Origin: a virus
Reading direction: 5' to 3' (one strand)
Length of the DNA: 64,000 nt
IMG/VR virus record: IMGVR_UViG_3300038409_000069
Span: 1-64,000 of that record
This document shows, one piece after another, positions 42,009-50,560 of this stretch. Below the pieces are notes generated by a model. It saw only the letters and a program-made list of their open reading frames with translations, searched no databases and was not told where the DNA came from. The translations under genes were made by a program, and so were the position numbers. Every line of letters starts with the position of its first letter. Position 1 is the first letter of the stretch.

Positions 42009-42196
42009 ACCCGCCGCCTCGACGTTCTGATAAGGTCCTCGCGGCTGGATTGGAAGAGCCGCTTCTTGCCCCGCGCGCAGGCTCGGGTCACAGCGTCAAC
42101 GCTCGTGAGCCAAGCTTCCATGCCGGCTTCGGTCAGGGTTTGCGGCGCGCCGCCGGATTGCTGCAGGCCGTCTTCGTCGATGTCAGGAACGCTCAT
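42005..42196 (-). CDS. Hypothetical protein, 63 aa
   Basis: ATGA-coupled on both sides (to the large terminase at 42193-42196 and to RfbC at 42005-42008). A short acidic N-terminus, a central helix (TEAGMEAWLTSVDAVTRACA) and a basic C-terminus. No domain recognised. Confidence 0.55.
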   Translation of the reverse strand: MSVPDIDEDGLQQSGGAPQTLTEAGMEAWLTSVDAVTRACARGKKRLFQSSREDLIRTSRRRV

Positions 42197-43707
42197 GTTC
42201 GCCCCATGGCTGCGTCTGAATAGGGGTTGTACTCAGATTCCTTGCGCGCCTGTTCCTGGCGCACAATCTCGGTCTGTTCGCTCTTCAATGCAACAGGTTC
42301 GGCGAAGGTGAGCGCGAGCGCGTCAGCCACGTCTGTTGATGCAAGGCCTCGATCCATCATATCTTCCTTGCTTTCAAGGATGATTTTGTCATCCGCCCCA
42401 CGGTAACCGTATTCAATTCCCGTGAGGTCGGTTTCAAGTTCATGGTCATCCGGAATCGAGCCTCTCGGCAGCCAGTCCTTCATCATCAGCCAGCATTCCG
42501 CCCGCTTGTTATAGGCGCGCGCAATCTTGGTATCTTTGCGCCCCACCCTGCCGGACGGAATGACCTCGAACACTGGGCGCTGGAGCTTCGCAAGTCGGTC
42601 AATCACGCCGGCGCCAACCGAAGCGGCGCCTTCTATGAAAATCGCATCCACGCCTTCGCGGTCGCTCAATTCAGCAACCTCAGCGGCGAGGGTCATTGTG
42701 TCGATACCTCTGTATTTCTTCCAAGGAATCGTACACGCATCGCGCCCCCGGCGGAAGGCTATGACCGTCTGGCATGCGCCATACCGCGCCACATCCACGC
42801 CCATGATGAGGGGTTCCCAGAGGAAGCATTGCGGCTCGCGCGCCATGGCATTCTCGACGGTCTCGCCATCAATGAATTGCATGTCGCCGGCGCGCGGCGC
42901 CTCGCCTTTAACTCTGACGCGAAAGAAGTCGCTGTCCTCCCCGTAATCTTCCTCCCACTGCTTGATCTTCTCTTTGTTCGTGAACGAGACCGTGCGGGCA
43001 TCTATGGTGCGCGTGATCCAGCGGTGACGAAGACGGCCGAAGCACTCGTGGAACTTCCCGTTGTTGCGCGTCCGATTGCCCCGCGCGAACCAGAAGATTT
43101 CCGTATTCGCGTCGGTCAAAGCGCCTTCGGCCGTCTCCCATATGATCGGCGGTATCTGCGACGCTTCATCCATCACGAGGACGATGCGCTTGCCTTGGTT
43201 GTGAAGGCCGGCGAAGGCTTCCGGGTTCTTCTCGTTCCAGGGGATGAAGTCGGCGCGCCAACTCTTCTCGTTGCGCGGGTCATTGGCATAGATGGCGGTC
43301 GCGGTGATCGTGAACAGCGGCGCCGTAATCGACATCCGAAACCATTTGCCTACCTCTGGGGCCGTCTTGGTTCTGAGCTGCGTGTCCGTGCCCGCCGTGA
43401 TGACGCAGCGCGTGTCCTCGTGCGTGGACATCGCCCAGTTCAACACCATGCCTATGTCCGCTGACTTCCCTATCCCGTGACCCGAGCCTATAGCCTCAAG
43501 GACAGGCATATGTGGATTGGCCTTTAGGCGCGCACCGATCTCTTTCAGGTGGTCGACTTGCCAAGGCTCAGGCCCCGAGAACCGCTCAAGGGGAGAGCCC
43601 TTCTCACCCCAGGGGAACGCCACCATGATGAACCCGAGCGGATCGTGGTGATAGTCCGCCAGTTCGATCAGGGGCGCTAGGCGATCAGTGGACGTTTTCC
43701 GCTTCAT
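42193..43707 (-). CDS. Terminase large subunit, 504 aa
   Basis: Packaging motor with N-terminal ATPase and C-terminal nuclease. Walker A-like GSGHGIGKS (74-82), Walker B IVLVMDE (175-181). Nuclease acidic residues: D305 in IMGVDVARYG, E359 in FIEGAASVG, and an Asp in ASTDVADALAL. It overlaps the small subunit gene by 23 bases. Length is typical. Confidence 0.9.
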   Translation of the reverse strand: MKRKTSTDRLAPLIELADYHHDPLGFIMVAFPWGEKGSPLERFSGPEPWQVDHLKEIGARLKANPHMPVLEAIGSGHGIGKSADIGMVLNWAMSTHEDTRCVITAGTDTQLRTKTAPEVGKWFRMSITAPLFTITATAIYANDPRNEKSWRADFIPWNEKNPEAFAGLHNQGKRIVLVMDEASQIPPIIWETAEGALTDANTEIFWFARGNRTRNNGKFHECFGRLRHRWITRTIDARTVSFTNKEKIKQWEEDYGEDSDFFRVRVKGEAPRAGDMQFIDGETVENAMAREPQCFLWEPLIMGVDVARYGACQTVIAFRRGRDACTIPWKKYRGIDTMTLAAEVAELSDREGVDAIFIEGAASVGAGVIDRLAKLQRPVFEVIPSGRVGRKDTKIARAYNKRAECWLMMKDWLPRGSIPDDHELETDLTGIEYGYRGADDKIILESKEDMMDRGLASTDVADALALTFAEPVALKSEQTEIVRQEQARKESEYNPYSDAAMGRT

Positions 43708-44227
43708 TGGCGCGCGTGCGTCTCTGGCGGATCAGTTCGGCCAAGCCTTCCTTCAGCGCTTCGTCGCCTTCGGATGAGAACAGTTGCAGGCGCCGCCCCA
43801 GAAGCTCAAGCGCGCCCTGTTTGCTGGCCAGCTTGAACTTGGTGCGGACGATGGGGGCCTCTTTGCCGCCGCCTACAGATTCGACGGTGACCTCTTGGAT
43901 TGCCGCAGCCTGGTCTCGATCGATCGCCGAAAGATCAACGCGAGCCTCGCCGCCTTCAATGCTCACGTAGTCGAGCATGTTGGAGAAGCCCATCAGAGCA
44001 AGCTCACGAACGATGCGGTCAGCGGTCACTTCGTACCGATCGAAGAGCTTCTCCTGCTTCGCCGCGATGGCCGCTGCAATACTAACATTTGCTAACAGGC
44101 GCGCGCCTTGTTCATTTGCGGTCTTCGCTGAGTAGCCGGCCCGAATGGCAGCCTGCGTCGCGTTCAGGTCGATGAGGTATTCCTGAACGAACCGCTCCTG
44201 CTTTGGGGTAAGACCGCCTTTCGCCAT
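43685..44227 (-). CDS. Terminase small subunit, 180 aa
   Basis: The N-terminus LTPKQERFVQEYLIDLNATQ and AIRAGYSAKTANEQGARLLA is the terminase_2 (small subunit) signature, which recognises packaging sites through a helix-turn-helix. Its end overlaps the large subunit. It sits after a helix-turn-helix gene at 44243-44863. Confidence 0.85.
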   Translation of the reverse strand: MAKGGLTPKQERFVQEYLIDLNATQAAIRAGYSAKTANEQGARLLANVSIAAAIAAKQEKLFDRYEVTADRIVRELALMGFSNMLDYVSIEGGEARVDLSAIDRDQAAAIQEVTVESVGGGKEAPIVRTKFKLASKQGALELLGRRLQLFSSEGDEALKEGLAELIRQRRTRANEAENVH

Positions 44228-44242
44228 GGGTTTAGGATAGCC

Positions 44243-44863
44243 TCACGCGACCTTTAGCGGGGTTGCCTTGTACCAGCGTTCGAGGACGATCTTGCGCTTG
44301 TCTTCCGGCAGGCCTTCGAGGGCGCGGATCACGGATTCAGGCGGGCATTGCTTGGGTTGCTCTATCGCCCTCTCATGCGTTTTGCGGGCCTGGCGGATGG
44401 TCTGGAGGGCTTGGGCGGCTGCTCTGTCTGCTTCGAGTTCGGCGAGGCAGATATTGACGAATGCGCCGGGCTCGACGCGCATGTAGGCGTCCGTGCCTTC
44501 GATAATGCTGTCCATCATCGTGTCGAAGTCTTCGTCATCGGCGACAATGCGCTGGATGAATTGCAGGTCTTCGGTCACCGTGCCGCGATCGATATCGAAT
44601 ATCTGCGCCAGCATCCATATGGGATAGTTCTTGCCCTGGAGATAGTAGAGGATGGTCCTGCGGACAGAAAGCGCATCATCGCCGCTCCTGGGCTTGAGGG
44701 CGCGGCGTTCGCCGACCTTGAGGCGCTTGGCAATGAGGCCGGCCGCGTCTCTGGCATGGACCAGAAGCTCGCGATCGATTGGGCGCGGCGCCTTCTTGGG
44801 CTTGGCGTCGTCAGGACACCCATTGTCGGTCTTGGAGACGTAGCGGTCTGAGGCTGGGATCAT
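44243..44863 (-). CDS. Helix-turn-helix protein upstream of terminase, 206 aa
   Basis: ATG at 44863; a GTG at 44872 is possible. A predicted helix-turn-helix lies near residues 70-100 (RTILYYLQGKNYPIWMLAQI followed by FDIDRGTVTEDL), followed by acidic and then basic helices. It is the first gene of the late operon, just downstream of an operator-like dyad and a GC-rich element (44872-44901). A role in late expression or packaging is suggested by position, not proved. Confidence 0.55.
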   Translation of the reverse strand: MIPASDRYVSKTDNGCPDDAKPKKAPRPIDRELLVHARDAAGLIAKRLKVGERRALKPRSGDDALSVRRTILYYLQGKNYPIWMLAQIFDIDRGTVTEDLQFIQRIVADDEDFDTMMDSIIEGTDAYMRVEPGAFVNICLAELEADRAAAQALQTIRQARKTHERAIEQPKQCPPESVIRALEGLPEDKRKIVLERWYKATPLKVA

Positions 44864-44871
44864 GCTTTGCA

Positions 44872-44901
44872 CTGTAAGTGATTTACAGCGCGCGCGGGTT
44901 T
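44872..44901 (-). promoter_or_regulatory. Dyad CTGTAA-N5-TTACAG with late-region element (copy 4)
   Basis: CTGTAA (44872-44877) and TTACAG (44883-44888) form a perfect dyad with a 5-base spacer. Immediately upstream in the leftward sense lies AAACCCGCGCGC (44890-44901), matching the 12-mers at 13897 and 33219 in 10 or more positions. It lies just before the start of the late operon. Confidence 0.55.
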
Positions 44902-45179
44902 CACTCCAGTGTCTGCTTTGGTTCGCCGTCAGGAGGAAGGATCAAATCCTTGCGCATGAGCAGGTAGGAGCCGCAGAATGCGACGGCCATCTTGATCGCG
45001 AGAACGACAAGGCCGGGAAGCGCGACGCTGGTCTTGAGCCCTTCGAAAATGTGAAGTTCGACCCGCTGAGGGTCTTCAAAGTCGAAGCGTGTGGAGACGG
45101 CCAGCGCAAGGATGAGCGCTCCGAGGATCATTTGCGCGCTGACGGCGAGCCGGCGGCGTAAGGCGGGAGAGCGGATCAT
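44901..45179 (-). CDS. Two-segment membrane protein (holin-like), 92 aa
   Basis: Hydrophobic stretches near residues 12-30 and 52-75 with a basic N-terminus and a polar C-terminal tail, size about 90: the plan of class II/III holins. It is ATGA-coupled to the 45176 gene. No endolysin adjoins it, so a holin role is only a suggestion. Confidence 0.5.
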   Translation of the reverse strand: MIRSPALRRRLAVSAQMILGALILALAVSTRFDFEDPQRVELHIFEGLKTSVALPGLVVLAIKMAVAFCGSYLLMRKDLILPPDGEPKQTLE

Positions 45180-45622
45180 ACAGCTACCGACAATTCAGGT
45201 TGTGCGGTCCGCGCCGCTCGTCTGGCCCGGGGCTTCTGGGCTTGCGCGGCGGACGCGCCGAGCCGTTCGTTAAAAAACTTCATCATCAGGTCGAGCTTTT
45301 CGTCAAGCCGTTTCTCAACCTGCTTGAGCTGCTCGACGAGGGTTGTGACGCTTTCGCCCTTGTCGGTCAGCGTCTGGCGCAATTGCCCGTGTTCGGTCTT
45401 GAGGGCGTTATGGTCTTTCTGGTACTGCTCGGCGTGCTCGGTGATGCGCTGATTGATGCCCTCCAGCTCCGCCCTGAGCATGTCCTTGAGCGCGTCAAGC
45501 TTCAAGTCCTGCTTGGCTTCGAGCCAGCGCACCGCCATGTGCAGGGCGACCCAGCCGCCGCCGGCGAGAAAGGCCGCGACAATCAATTGCCAGATAAAGC
45601 CCGGATCGATCGTGAACGTCAT
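45176..45622 (-). CDS. Membrane-anchored coiled-coil protein, 148 aa
   Basis: One N-terminal transmembrane segment (IWQLIVAAFLAGGGWVALHM) followed by a coiled coil from about 30 to 120 and a basic Ala/Arg tail. It resembles holin-associated or membrane-tether proteins of phages. It is coupled to the holin-like gene downstream and to a 42-aa frame upstream. Confidence 0.55.
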   Translation of the reverse strand: MTFTIDPGFIWQLIVAAFLAGGGWVALHMAVRWLEAKQDLKLDALKDMLRAELEGINQRITEHAEQYQKDHNALKTEHGQLRQTLTDKGESVTTLVEQLKQVEKRLDEKLDLMMKFFNERLGASAAQAQKPRARRAARTAQPELSVAV

Positions 45623-45747
45623 GCATGCCGGTTCCCGTCCGTCGCCTCAAACGCTCCCCGATCCCCTGACGGCCACATATCCTGTGATCGTGATAGCCCG
45701 CGGGTCGGGGTGTTGCGCTTGGGAAGCAACGGAGGGGATATTGACAT
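45619..45747 (-). CDS. Possible small protein, 42 aa
   Basis: ATG at 45747 to TGA at 45619. The stop overlaps the next start in the ATGA style of this operon, which is the main support. The sequence (MSISPPLLPKRNTPTRGLSR...) is polar and Arg/Ser/Pro-rich with no domain. It otherwise fills an about 150-base gap. Confidence 0.3.
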   Translation of the reverse strand: MSISPPLLPKRNTPTRGLSRSQDMWPSGDRGAFEATDGNRHA

Positions 45748-45772
45748 GGATCAAGGCTTGTGCGGGCTTGGT

Positions 45773-46174
45773 CTACGCCGTGCGACGGCCAAGGTGATCA
45801 CTCAACATCTTTGCCGCCGGCGCCAAGTTCCCGCTTCGCCAAGCTCGCCAGATCGCCTCGCCCTCGTTTCCACCTTTGAACAGGTACTTCGAATCGTACC
45901 AGCCTGACTCGTCGCGCTGGGCGCGACCCAACCAGAGCTTCAGCGCGTATCCTTCGTTCGCCAGCCACAAAGTGATGTCGAGTTTTTCGCAGTACATCAC
46001 GTACTGGTCGCCGACCCAATCGCTTGGTTCGGTCTGTCGGATGCGGGCGGCCAGCTCGCGGACCGGTTTGCTCACGAAATGCGAGCGCGCCCAGCCGAAC
46101 CACAGCGGCGCGGTGCAAAGCCCGATGAGTCCGGCGCCGAGGCCAAACACAAATGCCAGGAAGGGGTCGATCAT
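45773..46174 (-). CDS. Membrane-anchored hypothetical protein, 133 aa
   Basis: One N-terminal transmembrane segment (FLAFVFGLGAGLIGLCTAPL) followed by a soluble domain of about 100 residues (DWVGDQYVMYCEKLDITLWL...) that is acidic and aromatic-rich. It is ATGA-coupled to the frameshifted gene upstream. Function unknown. Confidence 0.6.
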   Translation of the reverse strand: MIDPFLAFVFGLGAGLIGLCTAPLWFGWARSHFVSKPVRELAARIRQTEPSDWVGDQYVMYCEKLDITLWLANEGYALKLWLGRAQRDESGWYDSKYLFKGGNEGEAIWRAWRSGNLAPAAKMLSDHLGRRTA

Positions 46175-46384
46175 ATCGTTTCCTCGTGCTTGGCCTCGGG
46201 GAGACTGCCGCCATAGCCGTAAAGGACGCGGCGCAGCCGCTTGTGCTTCTCAAAGCTCTCCGGGTCCTTCGTGCGCCAAATGTCGTCGTTCCAAACCATC
46301 TTGCCCGTCTCGCGGTCGATGGTCGTTGTACGTCATACGAGCGTTGTACCGCTCGGCGGCGCGTTGGACGGCGTGGGCGGTCAT
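46171..46384 (-). pseudogene. Frameshifted small gene (about 70 aa if corrected)
   Basis: ATG at 46384 (overlapping the stop at 46381) and TGA at 46171 (overlapping the ATG at 46174) give perfect operon coupling at both ends, yet the span is 214 bases, one too many. The first frame reads MTAHAVQRAAERYNARMTYN. The coding signal then moves to the frame IDRETGKMVWNDDIWRTKDP, ending LPEAKHEETI. The shift lies at about 46318-46335. It may be a true mutation, recoding, or a base-call error. Confidence 0.6.
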
Positions 46385-46605
46385 GCGTCGGCGCCTCCAT
46401 CTTCGTCGAACTTCCACCGCTCGGTGGCGATAGCTTGGTAGAGGTCGTGAAGCTTCTCGCTGACCTCTTCGGCGAGCGCCTTTAGGTGCGGCGTCTCGTC
46501 GACCGCGCGGTGCTCGAGAACGAACAGGTCGAACGTCTGCTCGACCATGCACGCGCGGTCCATGGCTTCGTGAAAGTTCCAGGCGTCGAGAGGTTCGTCG
46601 CTCAT
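46381..46605 (-). CDS. Hypothetical protein, 74 aa
   Basis: ATG at 46605 (MSDEPLDAWNFHEAMDRACM) overlaps the previous stop. Acidic helical protein with an Asp/Glu/Gly-rich end (WKFDEDGGADA). The longer open frame upstream is Arg-rich and rejected. Function unknown. Confidence 0.55.
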   Translation of the reverse strand: MSDEPLDAWNFHEAMDRACMVEQTFDLFVLEHRAVDETPHLKALAEEVSEKLHDLYQAIATERWKFDEDGGADA

Positions 46606-46871
46606 GGCCCTAGCCCCACGGATGTCGACGAGCAGCAGAACGGACGACGCGGAGGCAAGCCAGCTTCCTGCCTGCTGATGGCGCCGGTCTTTTCCCAGCA
46701 GGCATAACGCCAACCGAAGCACCACAGGGCATGAGCGCGAGAGCCTGTGTAATGCGGGTTCGCCCAGACAGACTTGCCGGCGCGAAACGCGCGTTCGCCT
46801 TGCTCGGCTTCGGCCGTGAACAGCAATGCGCGTTGGGCTTTTGTCGGGGCGGGGATTTTGCGCGCAGTCAT
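46602..46871 (-). CDS. Hypothetical protein, 89 aa
   Basis: ATG at 46871 (MTARKIPAPTKAQRALLFTA). A central stretch GKSVWANPHYTGSRAHALWC has aromatic and Cys residues, and the end is Arg/Cys/Ser-rich. It is coupled to the DUF1902-like gene upstream and to the 46605 start downstream. Function unknown. Confidence 0.5.
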   Translation of the reverse strand: MTARKIPAPTKAQRALLFTAEAEQGERAFRAGKSVWANPHYTGSRAHALWCFGWRYACWEKTGAISRQEAGLPPRRPFCCSSTSVGLGP

Positions 46872-47083
46872 AGCGGCTTTCCGACAAGTTCGTTCGGGCC
46901 GTCCCACGAAAAGCGCAATTGTTGCCCGCGAGCCTGCGCGAGCCCGGATGCGACTTCCGGCAACCGTTCCGCCACACGCTCTCTCGTCTTGTCGAAGATG
47001 AGCAGGCCCGGCATGTCGATGCTCGAGCCCTGCCAGATGCCCGAATCCAGGTCCAATGCGATTTGAATGCGGAGACGGGTCAT
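46868..47083 (-). CDS. HicB-fold/DUF1902-like protein, 71 aa
   Basis: ATG at 47083. The pattern IQIALDLDSGIWQGSSIDMP followed by GLLIFDKTRERVAERLPEVA matches the DUF1902 fold related to HicB antitoxins. No HicA-type partner with a double-stranded-RNA-binding-like domain lies next to it, so it is unlikely to be a toxin-antitoxin unit here. It is coupled on both sides. Confidence 0.6.
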   Translation of the reverse strand: MTRLRIQIALDLDSGIWQGSSIDMPGLLIFDKTRERVAERLPEVASGLAQARGQQLRFSWDGPNELVGKPL

Positions 47084-47913
47084 GCTTCCTCCAGCATGCG
47101 GATGAGTTGGGCGCGTTCTTTGGGCGTGAGGAGATGGCCGCGCTCGCCGATCTTTTTCGCGAGCGCTTTGAAGGGGCTCTTTGGGGGGCGCGCTTGTTTC
47201 TTGCGGCGTCCGGCGGCGACCATGCCAGCGTTGGGCGTTAGTTCGCCTGCGAGAACCTTCGCGTGGATTTCTTTGTGGTTCTCGCGAAGGACGCGGAGGG
47301 CACGAGCAGATGAAGTTCCCGTTGGCGCCGGGATACAACCTTGTATCTCCTCTTTCTGTGCGATACAAGGTTGTTTTTGTTTGGAGGCGTTCTTGTTCCC
47401 TTTCGGGGCACCGCCTAGTGGCGCATCGCGCAGTCTCTGAAGCTCCACATCCTCCGCGTTGATCCTGTTGGCTCTGTTGGCGCGCTCCCTCGATTTAGCG
47501 ACGCGCCGCTCCGCCTCATCCCTTGAAATCTCGTGGCGAGTGAAGCGGTCATATGTGTCCTTCAGCTCGTCGTACTTACCGAGCCACGGCTCGATGAGCT
47601 TCGAGTACATGGCCTCAAACGAGCCGTAGTTTACCACCTCACAACGGGCGGCGCTGTCCACGGGCGCAACGAGGTCCTTATTCCAGTCCAGCTTTTCGGC
47701 GCGCTCCAGCATTTCACAGAGCACTGGGAACATGCTGGTATGCGCATCGCCGATGCCTATGAATCGGCCCAGGAGATATTCCTGACTTTCCGGATTTTTG
47801 CCGCGCAGATGTTTGCCCATGACCGTATCGAGCGGACCGTAGGCATCATCCCGAGCGCGCCCGCGAGCCTTCAGGCTCTCCGGCACTCGCATAAGCGGCA
47901 TCTGCTTATTCAT
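47080..47913 (-). CDS. Phage DNA-associated protein with basic helical C-terminus, 277 aa
   Basis: ATG at 47913. The N-terminal half is acidic and helical. The middle contains GGAPKGNKNASK and the later stretch LTPNAGMVAAGRRKKQARPP; both recur in phage replication-region proteins whose genes neighbour helicases and HNH genes. The C-terminal segment is strongly basic. Coupled to the helicase gene upstream by an 8-base overlap. DNA-binding is inferred from composition. Confidence 0.55.
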   Translation of the reverse strand: MNKQMPLMRVPESLKARGRARDDAYGPLDTVMGKHLRGKNPESQEYLLGRFIGIGDAHTSMFPVLCEMLERAEKLDWNKDLVAPVDSAARCEVVNYGSFEAMYSKLIEPWLGKYDELKDTYDRFTRHEISRDEAERRVAKSRERANRANRINAEDVELQRLRDAPLGGAPKGNKNASKQKQPCIAQKEEIQGCIPAPTGTSSARALRVLRENHKEIHAKVLAGELTPNAGMVAAGRRKKQARPPKSPFKALAKKIGERGHLLTPKERAQLIRMLEEA

Positions 47914-50560
47914 CGCCGTACAACCTTCTCAGCTTCAACCGACGCAGAAATATTAGGATCAGCTTCTTGACCTGCTGCTTGGTGTCGGGATGCTGAATCA
48001 GATACTGGACGCCGCCGTTATTAAGATCGCTGGCGTTATTGACCTCGTCCACCTCGAACAAGTGGCACAACGCCTTGTTCAACAAGCTCATGACTTGGGC
48101 AACGGCTTCGCTGCGGTCCTGAAAAATGCCGCGACCTAGCAGCTCGTTCGCGAAGCGCATCCCCTCCCTACTGAGAATGCCCGGATTGTCCTTGGATTTG
48201 TAAAGATCATAGAGTTTGCTCAGCGGCGGATAGAGGCGCATCTTTTCCGCGTGCATCGCCTTGGCTGGCGCCAGTTTGAGATTAGCGTTCACACATTCGA
48301 GGAATTCCGCCCGCTCGGCCTCGTCCAGCGAATTGGTTTCGTATATCCACTGGCGTAATTCGTCGGCGGTTATGTCCTTCGCATCCTTGGGATGTTCCTT
48401 TAGAATTGCGCGCAGGGGCGCGATAGTTTCCGGAAGCGCAGTAAGGTCGCGCCGGTAATCTGGATCGGTTATTACGGCCTTAGCGTGCCGCTTGGCCCTC
48501 TCGATAAACTTCCCATCATTCTCGGGAAAAGTGTCCGACACAAGCTTACCGAGCCACGCGTCGTCATCGACATCCAAGGGACCGTCGCTTTCAATCCGCT
48601 GCTCGATAACGTGCTCAAGCTGAAACTTATCATGCTCCGTAAATGGCGATCCCTGTGGGTCAATATCCGGATCTCCCGGCTGGCCTACATCTCCTCTTAG
48701 GAGGTCGCCCCAGGTAGGAAGCGCGGCCTTGCTAAGAAGGTCGTCCATCCCATGCAACCAATCGCGTGCGGTCCGCATCGAATGGTCTGTTTGTCCGCGT
48801 TTCGGTCCGCGCTTCGGAAAGAGATACCGAGTCGTCACAAACTCTGCGAGAGAGCGATCGCCCAGAAAGAACTTCAGGTGCGATGGAAGGCGGCTTCCCC
48901 TGCCGTCCAATTGCACTTGCCAGGATATTGATTGCTCCTGCCCGATATCCACGATGAGAAGACACGGCCAATTATTGAGACCACGAACCCCCATATCGAC
49001 AATGAACTGAATGCGGGCAGACAAGTCGTCGCATCGGCCGCCGTTATGCTTCGCGCGGAACCATGGATGGATCAGTCCTCGTTTGGCGGAGAATGAGCGC
49101 TCCTCCTCCGGAAGTTTTCGCTCCTCAAAGGAATATCCATTCCAGGAGAGGCGGCTCTCGATCTGGCCGTACATGATCGCGGTGCGCCAACCCGCACCGG
49201 AGAATGACTCTCGCGCTAAAGAGTTCTCAACGTGAGCAGCCAGTTGATCCGCAAGTTCACAACTTTCGTGGCGCACGAGAATGTGAGGGCTGTACCAATG
49301 GTCAGGGGCACGCGCCTTCATCCGCTCTTCGAGATCACGCGCAATATGGATTGCATCCATCACTGCGGCGAGGTCGCTTGCGGCGCTTACCGATTCATCA
49401 TGGGCGCCTGTATAGCTAACTACACGCCCGCGCTCGAAGGCATCATAGGCGCCTGGGATACACTCTCTGATATATCCACGATCTATGGAATCTTGGCTCC
49501 ATGGCGGAATGATTTTAAGGCACTCATCCGCTGCTCGAACATCTTCATAGCTGGCGGCATACCCGAGCACGAAATAGGGAGGGAGCTTGCCGAGCCCGAA
49601 TTGTTGCAGAAACTGTCCCTTTGCGTCGGTGGGCGACGCTGTGACGCCAAATTTCAAAGCGTCGCCGCCAAGTCTCACGAGACGCGATGTCTGCTCCGCA
49701 GCAAAATCGCACTCATCCCAAATAATGACATCAAATTGAGACAGCGTGGCCTTAACAGCATCATCGCTACGGTTCTCGTTATCAGACTCATCCTTCCAGA
49801 GAGATTGTGGGCACGCCACGAGAATATCGTTGAATCCGGGGCCTCTTTGAAGTTGGGCAGATCCGTTTGCAATGGCGACCTGCGGCGCGCGAGTATGTAG
49901 ACCTAGCTCAACCACTTCCGCGCGAAGTTCGCGCATCAACTGCTTTGCGAGTTCTCGCTCGGGCACGAGCCAAAGTACGCGCCGCGCCCGCTTGCGCCGA
50001 CCGACCGTCTTTAACACACCCTCATTTAGCGCCAGCAGCAGCGCAATCATAAGCATCGTTTTGCCGCCTCCTGGCGGTAAAACGATCAAGGACAAGTATC
50101 GCGAAAGGATGCTTCGCTTCTCAGGGTCCGTGAATAATTCGAGGAACGTCTCAACATTCTGCGGCCCCGCGAGCATTTGAGTCACGCGAAGATTATCGTA
50201 TGAAGCGCGCGAATCGAACCAATTCTCCTGAGCGTACCGGTCGTCTGGCTTGGCGCCGTAATTTCTATTTGCATTCGGGCCGCCGGAGCGACAGGTCAGC
50301 TTGCTATTCGAGAACGTGAACGGTCCGCCATCGGACCGCGGTGTCCGGTGGCTAGTATCTAATGGGATGCGTCCATTTTCGCATGGCGCCCCACAAACCT
50401 CGTTACACACCCCCTCCACAAGGTTTTCGCAGACGTCGCCATTCTCATGGAAACGCAGGCACAAAAGACGCCAATCGTCCGCCGACATATCGCTTGGTTT
50501 ATTGAGTGGCAGCTCAAATTCCGGCTGCGAGTCAAAAAGCTGCTTTTGTTCATTGCTCAT
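47906..50560 (-). CDS. SF2 helicase with N-terminal HNH-like module, 884 aa
   Basis: ATG at 50560. The N-terminal C56/C60 and LDTSHRTPRSDGG, then SNSKLTCRSGG with N85, C90 and further Asn residues, resembles an HNH nuclease site (His71). The helicase follows: Walker A PPGGGKT (162-168), DEAD-type box DECD (282-285), TASP motif III (307-310) and a motif VI QLDGRGSR near residue 550. The C-terminal about 250 residues are helical. The fusion of a possible nuclease with a helicase suggests branch or damage processing during replication, or restriction-like activity. It is coupled to the downstream gene and probably to the DUF1376 protein upstream. Confidence 0.75.
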   Translation of the reverse strand: MSNEQKQLFDSQPEFELPLNKPSDMSADDWRLLCLRFHENGDVCENLVEGVCNEVCGAPCENGRIPLDTSHRTPRSDGGPFTFSNSKLTCRSGGPNANRNYGAKPDDRYAQENWFDSRASYDNLRVTQMLAGPQNVETFLELFTDPEKRSILSRYLSLIVLPPGGGKTMLMIALLLALNEGVLKTVGRRKRARRVLWLVPERELAKQLMRELRAEVVELGLHTRAPQVAIANGSAQLQRGPGFNDILVACPQSLWKDESDNENRSDDAVKATLSQFDVIIWDECDFAAEQTSRLVRLGGDALKFGVTASPTDAKGQFLQQFGLGKLPPYFVLGYAASYEDVRAADECLKIIPPWSQDSIDRGYIRECIPGAYDAFERGRVVSYTGAHDESVSAASDLAAVMDAIHIARDLEERMKARAPDHWYSPHILVRHESCELADQLAAHVENSLARESFSGAGWRTAIMYGQIESRLSWNGYSFEERKLPEEERSFSAKRGLIHPWFRAKHNGGRCDDLSARIQFIVDMGVRGLNNWPCLLIVDIGQEQSISWQVQLDGRGSRLPSHLKFFLGDRSLAEFVTTRYLFPKRGPKRGQTDHSMRTARDWLHGMDDLLSKAALPTWGDLLRGDVGQPGDPDIDPQGSPFTEHDKFQLEHVIEQRIESDGPLDVDDDAWLGKLVSDTFPENDGKFIERAKRHAKAVITDPDYRRDLTALPETIAPLRAILKEHPKDAKDITADELRQWIYETNSLDEAERAEFLECVNANLKLAPAKAMHAEKMRLYPPLSKLYDLYKSKDNPGILSREGMRFANELLGRGIFQDRSEAVAQVMSLLNKALCHLFEVDEVNNASDLNNGGVQYLIQHPDTKQQVKKLILIFLRRLKLRRLYGDE

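Noticed and set aside
42442-43464. Plus-strand open frame opposite the large terminase
   Set aside because: The terminase motifs on the minus strand are clear, and this frame is a shadow.
45741-45746. TTGACA as a rightward promoter
   Set aside because: No -10 at 15-19 bases; no rightward gene follows.
46868-47083. HicAB toxin-antitoxin pair
   Set aside because: A HicB-fold/DUF1902-like protein exists, but no HicA-like partner adjoins it.
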